In this document: positions 33,672 to 38,290 of the stretch, piece by piece | Layout: each line of letters opens with the position of its first letter | Position numbering within the stretch: position 1 is the stretch's first letter | Source: Melioribacteraceae bacterium | GTDB taxonomy: Bacteria > Bacteroidota > Ignavibacteria > Ignavibacteriales > Melioribacteraceae | Length of the DNA: 38,290 nucleotides | Assembly: GCA_023230485.1 (NCBI GenBank) | Contig: JALNXG010000037.1 | Location: 1 to 38,290, forward strand | Direction: 5' to 3' | Program-made: the position numbers and the translations under genes | Notes under the pieces: generated by a model | What the model was told of the DNA's origin: nothing | Databases searched by the model: none | What the model saw: the letters and a program-made list of their open reading frames with translations, nothing else

Positions 33672-34730
33672 CTAAGCCTTTATAATTTTATAGTTTTTGT
33701 ATCCGTTATAAATTTCCTTTGCTGCTGTTTTCACTACGGTGGCAGTTGGAATTGCTAAAAGCATTCCGAAAACGCCGAGTAACTTACTGCCAGCAATTAT
33801 TAATACTATTATTGTAATTGGATGGAAATCTGTGCTTTTTGAAAAAACATTTGGTTGAATAAATCCATTGTCAATTGTGTAAATAATTAAGAACATTACT
33901 AATATACTTGGCAACATTGATAAATCACCGAATTGAACAACTGAAATAATTATAGCCGGTATCCCTCCAATTATTGGACCGAAATAAGGAATCAGATGAC
34001 CTATACCAGCGACTACCCCGATCGAAACAGAATTATTTATTCCTAATATTGAAAGACCTAAGGCACTAAGGAAACCAACTAAGAATGCATCAAGTATCCA
34101 TCCCCTAACAAACCGTCCGAGCTGAATCGAAATTTTTCTAATTACCCAATATGAAACTTCAAAATATCTATTAGGCATAATATTAATTATACCTTTTGTA
34201 AGTGTTTTCCTGTCCTTTAGGAAGAAGAAAATTATAAAAGGTACGATTACAAAAAGTGTAAGCAAGGATAATATGCTGGAAATAAAAGTAGATAAGTTAT
34301 TAACTACATTGTAAATGGAATTTGTTAAAAGATTTTGAATCTTAACGACTAATTCGGAAGAATTAACAAAAGGGACAAATTTCTTAATAAAAGTTTCCAA
34401 TTGCCCTGAAAAGTTTTCTACACTTTCTTTACTAAGAGTGATGAGGATAGTATTAAATTGCCCCATAATTTTCGGAATCAAAATCCAGATACCGAGACCT
34501 ATAGCAGAGCCGGCGGAGATGATAACAATAAAGACAGACAACAAACGAGGCAGCCCTTTTTCTTCAAGAAAATCGACTAAGGGATTGAATATCATTGCTA
34601 TTAATAGAGAAATTGTAACGATTACAATAATATCAATAAAAATGTATGCCAAATAGAAGAATAAAATTAAAGAAACTATTATCCCTGATAGGCGGATCAT
34701 TTTCTTTATATAAATTTCTTTCGTTGTCAT
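33672..34730 (-). CDS. AI-2E family (PerM-like) transporter
   Basis: 352 aa with about eight membrane segments. The N-terminal block has FIDIIVIVTISLLIAMIFNP and LVDFLEEKGLPR. A soluble coil follows (about 90-140), then the C-terminal signature SIGVVAGIGHLIPYFGPIIGG, the DNGFIQPNVFSKSTDFHPI motif and GMLLAIPTATVVK. The family exports AI-2 in some cases and acts as sodium/proton antiporter or permease in others; the substrate cannot be read here. AGAAGAG precedes the ATG. It heads the minus-strand group that runs to mdh and diverges from pta. Confidence 0.92.
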   Translation of the reverse strand: MTTKEIYIKKMIRLSGIIVSLILFFYLAYIFIDIIVIVTISLLIAMIFNPLVDFLEEKGLPRLLSVFIVIISAGSAIGLGIWILIPKIMGQFNTILITLSKESVENFSGQLETFIKKFVPFVNSSELVVKIQNLLTNSIYNVVNNLSTFISSILSLLTLFVIVPFIIFFFLKDRKTLTKGIINIMPNRYFEVSYWVIRKISIQLGRFVRGWILDAFLVGFLSALGLSILGINNSVSIGVVAGIGHLIPYFGPIIGGIPAIIISVVQFGDLSMLPSILVMFLIIYTIDNGFIQPNVFSKSTDFHPITIIVLIIAGSKLLGVFGMLLAIPTATVVKTAAKEIYNGYKNYKIIKA

Positions 34731-34857
34731 CTTCTCTTCTTATTCGTATAGTGCAATATTCTTATTTATAATAATAATTTCAATTAAAATATGAAATAAA
34801 TTACTCCCCATTTTTTTATATTTACAAATATAATTAATATATAAACATAGGATAAAA

Positions 34858-35838
34858 ATGGCAGATATTGAACTACTAAATCAAATACGCGAAAAAGCTT
34901 CGCAAAAAAAGAAAACAATTGTATTACCTGAATCGCACGATGAACGTGTTTTAAGAGCTGCAGAGATACTTGTAAAGGAAAAAACTTGTAATGTAATTAC
35001 ATTAGGGAATGAAGAAAAAATTCGCTCTGATGCTCAAAAACTTGGCTTGGATTTATCAGGTGTAAGAATAATTGACCCGGAGAAATCAGAAAAACTAAGT
35101 GACTTTGCCAATATCTTTTATAATAAAAGAAAGCATAAAGGAGTAACGATAGAACAAGCTCGCGAAACAATTAAAAGAGATATTTTTTTTGCAGGGATGA
35201 TGGTTGCGGAAGGAATGGCTGATGGAAGTGTGGGCGGATCATTCGCTACAACTGCAGATATTACACGAGCCGGAATTTTTTGTGTCGGTATGAAAGAAGG
35301 CATTTCAATTTTATCAAGTTTCTTTTTGATGGTATATCCCGAAAAAGCTTATAGCTTTGCTGATTGTGCAGTTAATCCTAATCCTGATGCAAGCCAATTA
35401 GCCGATATCGCAATCTCAACCGCTGATAACCATAAAGCACTAACAGGCGATGAAGCATATATTGCAATGCTTTCATTTTCTACAAAAGGAAGTGCTGAAC
35501 ATGAATTGGTTGATAAAGTTCGTGAAGCAACTAAATTGGTTAGAGAAAGAAGACCTGACTTAAATGTGGATGGTGAGTTGCAATTTGACGCCGCAATTAT
35601 TGAAGGTGTTGGTAAAAAGAAAGCACCTGAAAGTTCCGTAGCCGGAAGAGCAAATGTATTAGTATTCCCTGATTTGAATGCAGGAAATATTGGTTATAAA
35701 ATAGCACAAAGATTAGGCGGTGCCGAGGCAGTTGGACCTGTTAATCAAGGTTTGAAAAGACCATTCTTCGATTTAAGTCGTGGCTGCAGTGTTGATGATA
35801 TTGTAAATACTTCTGCTATCGCTGCACTAATGTCGTAA
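34858..35838 (+). CDS. pta: Phosphate acetyltransferase
   Basis: Interconverts acetyl-CoA and acetyl phosphate. 326 aa, the short form without the N-terminal DRTGG and P-loop domains. The family start KKTIVLPESHDERVLRAAEIL, GGSFATTADITRAGIF, the SFSTKGSAEHELVDKV stretch, and NVLVFPDLNAGNIGYKIAQRLGGAEAVGPV near the end are typical. AGGATAAAA precedes the ATG. No acetate kinase gene is adjacent, so either ackA is elsewhere or acetyl phosphate is used differently. A long hairpin terminator closes the gene. Confidence 0.96.
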   Translation: MADIELLNQIREKASQKKKTIVLPESHDERVLRAAEILVKEKTCNVITLGNEEKIRSDAQKLGLDLSGVRIIDPEKSEKLSDFANIFYNKRKHKGVTIEQARETIKRDIFFAGMMVAEGMADGSVGGSFATTADITRAGIFCVGMKEGISILSSFFLMVYPEKAYSFADCAVNPNPDASQLADIAISTADNHKALTGDEAYIAMLSFSTKGSAEHELVDKVREATKLVRERRPDLNVDGELQFDAAIIEGVGKKKAPESSVAGRANVLVFPDLNAGNIGYKIAQRLGGAEAVGPVNQGLKRPFFDLSRGCSVDDIVNTSAIAALMS

Positions 35839-35848
35839 AATTATTATT

Positions 35849-35906
35849 AAAAAAAATCCCTTTTGCTTTTTTTGTGTTTTACAATCTTGCAATAGGGATT
35901 TTTTAT
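35849..35906. terminator. Long two-way terminator between pta and the T9SS-like gene
   Basis: AAAAAATCCC (35851-35860) pairs with GGGATTTTTT (35895-35904). The stem continues inward through TTTTGC/GCAATA with one mismatch to a T-rich loop. Flanking A- and T-runs let it work on both strands of these convergent genes. Confidence 0.85.
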
Positions 35907-35947
35907 TTTATTTATCTATTGTTTGATATACATAAAAAATTATAAAA

Positions 35948-38197
35948 TTAAAATCGGTCTAGAATTGGTTGTTCATGTATTATTGCAAATTTTAGAATTT
36001 TTGTTTCACCGAGTTCGGTCATCTCGATATAAGCTATATAAAGTCCGCTCGCAACCATATAACCTGCATTATTATTCAAATCCCACTTTTGAAATTGACT
36101 CTCAGGATTTGTCTTTTTTATTGTCGCAACTAATTGTCCTGCTAAATTAAATATCCTGATTGTCGCATAAGCAGGCAAATGAGAGAAGGTAACAAACCTT
36201 TGATACTTATTTATCTCCTGCGGATTTGCACCATAATATGGATTTGGAAAAACATTTATTCGAGAAATATCTTCTTTACCAAAAGATTGCTGCGGGATTG
36301 TTTCTATCACTTCCACCGGATTCTCAAAAATATGCGATCCATAAGGTGGGCGTTCATTATATGAATATGCCGTTACTGCAAAATAATATTTTTGTCCATA
36401 ATTCAAGGGCAAGTTAGAATTGAATGCATCTTTATTAATTGTTACTGATCTTTTAATTCCCGAATCAGTTCCAAAAGCAATTACCTTATCGATATAGACA
36501 TTATTTATTTCGTCAAATTCTTTATCAATAATTGCAGTTACCTCGTTTTTAATATCAAAAGTAGCAATTCGTTTAGCTTCAGAAATGGGGAAGCCCGGAG
36601 CTGGGATTTGATATATATTATATCCCTCGAAATTATATCCATACTTGGAAAAACTTTCTGTAAGCATTACCGCAGCCGGATCTTGATCCCATGATAAAGT
36701 TATTTCACTTTCAGAGGTTGTTACATTTATTTGAGGTTTAGAAGGTGCAGCAATAAAATCAAAAAAGTGATTATAAAGAAATTGAGCTGCTTGTGAATAC
36801 TCTTTCAATAATGTTACAGCTTGCAAATTATCGATACCCTTAGTTGCACCGGCAACTATTTCAGCAACTACAATTTCTTGAGTATCACCGTAAGACATAT
36901 TAAATGGACCGGAAGCCAATCCAAGTGTACGATTGCCGGGTGAATGTAACTGACCATCTACCCAGCCTGTTTTATCATTCGGATTACCTGATAATGGGAA
37001 TTTAGTTGGAAGACCTGTCTTGTGATTTATTGGTAGTTCACCTGTATAGGCAAGTTTACCTTGAAATAAATTATAAAATGGAAGTGCACCTGCGTAATAG
37101 TTCTCTTGTGTCGGAGCAGTATAAATATTATCACCGTTAATCGTAAAATAAAATGCAGTCATACCAAGATTTTTTTTGCCTGATATATATTTGTTTTTGA
37201 AAATCGCAGTGTCTGAAGGTGTGCCGTTTACAATTGGACCTTGAACAAACCTAAATCCAACGGCAGGTACATTTACTCCATAAACAGGATCAATTGAATT
37301 GGAATTATACCCAAATCCAAGACCTAATGTGGTATCACAACCCACATAATCATCACCTCCATCCCCAACATCAATATCTGACCAGATAGAAACATACATC
37401 TCTGTATATGGTTTTTCCTCCAAATTTTTATTGATAAGTATATATTTCCTAAAAAGCATATTTCCGAGAAGACCGTCTGTATTATAGCCCCAAACTGTTA
37501 CTTGTTCTTCTATTCCCATAGGAGGCGAGCCATATAAAAATTCAGCAGCTTTGGGATCAAAATCATTACAGACAAACCAAATTGTTTGATCTGCTCCCGG
37601 TACTCCGGGAATATCTTTCATCGGTTCATAAATACCATTTTTATTTATATCATTAAAGGGTGCTCCTTGATCGGCAGGCCATTCCATCCAATCTTTCCTG
37701 TATCGTTCTCTCACCTCGTTTTGATCTTTTCCGTCTCCATCATTAACTTCATCTTTAAGATTTGCATTTGCATAGTCCGGTCTTACACGATAGATTCTTA
37801 CATCAGGATCATTTCGATTGACGGCCTCCCAGTTACCTTCTGAATTTTTAATTACTTTTCCGGGTACGGTTCCTTGTCGATATACTGAACCGCCTACCCT
37901 TACTTTCCCCTCAACTTTACCGCCCCATAAAAAACCGGATTGAAAAACTGCCGCCCTCCAGCTTCCTTTTGGATATATAAATCCTGAATTTCCGTTCTGA
38001 TTTATATCTGATTCACCGTCGTTCTTAAACCACGTAGAGATTCTATTGATGTTGAATTTAGTGTAAGATGGCTCGCCGTTAATTTTAAAAATAGGTGGAT
38101 TTTTGCCACTTGTTTTTTCTTGCGAGAATAATTGACCATACGGAAAAAATATAATTATAAGAAAAAAAACTGCGAAAGTTGTAAGCTTTCTATTCAT
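35948..38197 (-). CDS. Large secreted protein with T9SS-type C-terminal domain
   Basis: 749 aa. A signal peptide (TTFAVFFLIIIFFPYGQLFS) leads to a long Gly/Asp/Asn-rich extracellular part with calcium-site-like DINKNGIYEP and DIDVGDGGDD. A fibronectin type III-like domain spans about 490-625 (PSKPQINVTTSESEITLSWD to YYFAVTAYSYNERPP). The C-terminal ~90 residues have the T9SS type A sorting pattern INVFPNPYYG, ATIRIFNLAGQLV, then NNAGYMVASGLYIAYI. After the expected end it continues to HEQPILDRF. AGGAGAAATT precedes the ATG, and a TAAATTTG -7 element (minus, 38238-38245) lies about 40 bases upstream. Function unknown. Confidence 0.85.
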   Translation of the reverse strand: MNRKLTTFAVFFLIIIFFPYGQLFSQEKTSGKNPPIFKINGEPSYTKFNINRISTWFKNDGESDINQNGNSGFIYPKGSWRAAVFQSGFLWGGKVEGKVRVGGSVYRQGTVPGKVIKNSEGNWEAVNRNDPDVRIYRVRPDYANANLKDEVNDGDGKDQNEVRERYRKDWMEWPADQGAPFNDINKNGIYEPMKDIPGVPGADQTIWFVCNDFDPKAAEFLYGSPPMGIEEQVTVWGYNTDGLLGNMLFRKYILINKNLEEKPYTEMYVSIWSDIDVGDGGDDYVGCDTTLGLGFGYNSNSIDPVYGVNVPAVGFRFVQGPIVNGTPSDTAIFKNKYISGKKNLGMTAFYFTINGDNIYTAPTQENYYAGALPFYNLFQGKLAYTGELPINHKTGLPTKFPLSGNPNDKTGWVDGQLHSPGNRTLGLASGPFNMSYGDTQEIVVAEIVAGATKGIDNLQAVTLLKEYSQAAQFLYNHFFDFIAAPSKPQINVTTSESEITLSWDQDPAAVMLTESFSKYGYNFEGYNIYQIPAPGFPISEAKRIATFDIKNEVTAIIDKEFDEINNVYIDKVIAFGTDSGIKRSVTINKDAFNSNLPLNYGQKYYFAVTAYSYNERPPYGSHIFENPVEVIETIPQQSFGKEDISRINVFPNPYYGANPQEINKYQRFVTFSHLPAYATIRIFNLAGQLVATIKKTNPESQFQKWDLNNNAGYMVASGLYIAYIEMTELGETKILKFAIIHEQPILDRF

Positions 38198-38255
38198 AAT
38201 TTCTCCTATATTTTATATCACTCTTCATCGAAAATCCCAAATTTATTTTGCTTCA

Positions 38256-38290
38256 TTAAAACCGATCTAAAATCTGCTGCTCTTGAATTA
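38256..38290 (-). CDS. 3' end of an upstream gene ending -IQEQQILDRF (partial)
   Basis: The last bases of the window, read on the minus strand, encode IQEQQILDRF and a TAA at 38256-38258; the rest lies outside the window. The ending matches the HEQPILDRF end of the next gene downstream, with different synonymous codons for L, D and R. It is therefore probably a paralogue of the 749-aa secreted protein in a tandem pair, 58 bp apart. Confidence 0.65.
   Translation of the reverse strand, partial: IQEQQILDRF

Noticed and set aside
34817..34824. TATATTTA as pta promoter
   Set aside because: No TTG lies 19-21 bases upstream and the whole gap is AT-rich, so the match is not informative.
36179..36417. 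Plus-strand frames inside the T9SS-like gene
   Set aside because: Antisense shadows of the 749-aa frame, which has a signal peptide and recognisable domains.

Overview
The window is a gene-dense, AT-rich stretch of a bacterial chromosome. It most resembles the Ignavibacteria/Melioribacter branch of the Bacteroidota-Chlorobiota group. Four things point there: promoters of the TTG-N20-TAnnTTTG type rather than TTGACA/TATAAT; a secreted protein with a type IX secretion (T9SS)-like C-terminal domain; several Gram-negative outer-membrane barrel proteins; and a tmRNA whose tag reads GEYNYALAA. The lineage is inferred from these features, not proven.

Left part (1-8969, all +). The window opens inside the tmRNA gene ssrA, about three bases after its 5' end. 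Next comes a decayed C-terminal piece of a type ISP-like restriction/methyltransferase protein. A housekeeping run follows: dapF, a small ABM-like protein, a PHP hydrolase, a membrane TPR protein, efp, accB, accC and gcvH, closed by a terminator, then guaA and radC.

Middle left (9055-15561). A small coiled-coil lipoprotein is paired with a secreted coiled-coil LysM protein. After them come phoH, mazG on the minus strand, a RidA-family gene, a small secreted protein, a LytR_C protein, rsfS and argS. The last two overlap by about 50 bp once starts are chosen from ribosome binding sites.

Middle (15575-26569). A minus-strand group is transcribed surE, VWA-like membrane protein, bacteriohemerythrin, comF. 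The plus strand then carries a secreted protein of unknown function, xseA, xseB, dxs, a Gfo/Idh/MocA oxidoreductase and a PhoB/PhoR-like two-component system.

Right part (26617-38290). rplU-rpmA have a clear promoter and terminator. An outer-membrane barrel gene (minus) follows, then a 572-bp gene-poor stretch with a possible gene remnant, a perfect palindrome and degenerate tandem repeats. A minus-strand group reads perM-like transporter, beta-CASP metallo-hydrolase, large barrel protein, RsbW-like kinase, mdh. pta stands alone on the plus strand. The window ends with a 749-aa secreted T9SS-like protein and the last codons of an upstream gene with the same -ILDRF C-terminus.

Most of the window is ordinary core metabolism and information processing. 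I did not find a complete undescribed multi-gene system. The most distinctive signals are the shared -ILDRF C-terminus, the R-M remnant next to ssrA, the tandem repeats beside mdh, the lipoprotein/LysM pair and the frequent use of TTG starts.
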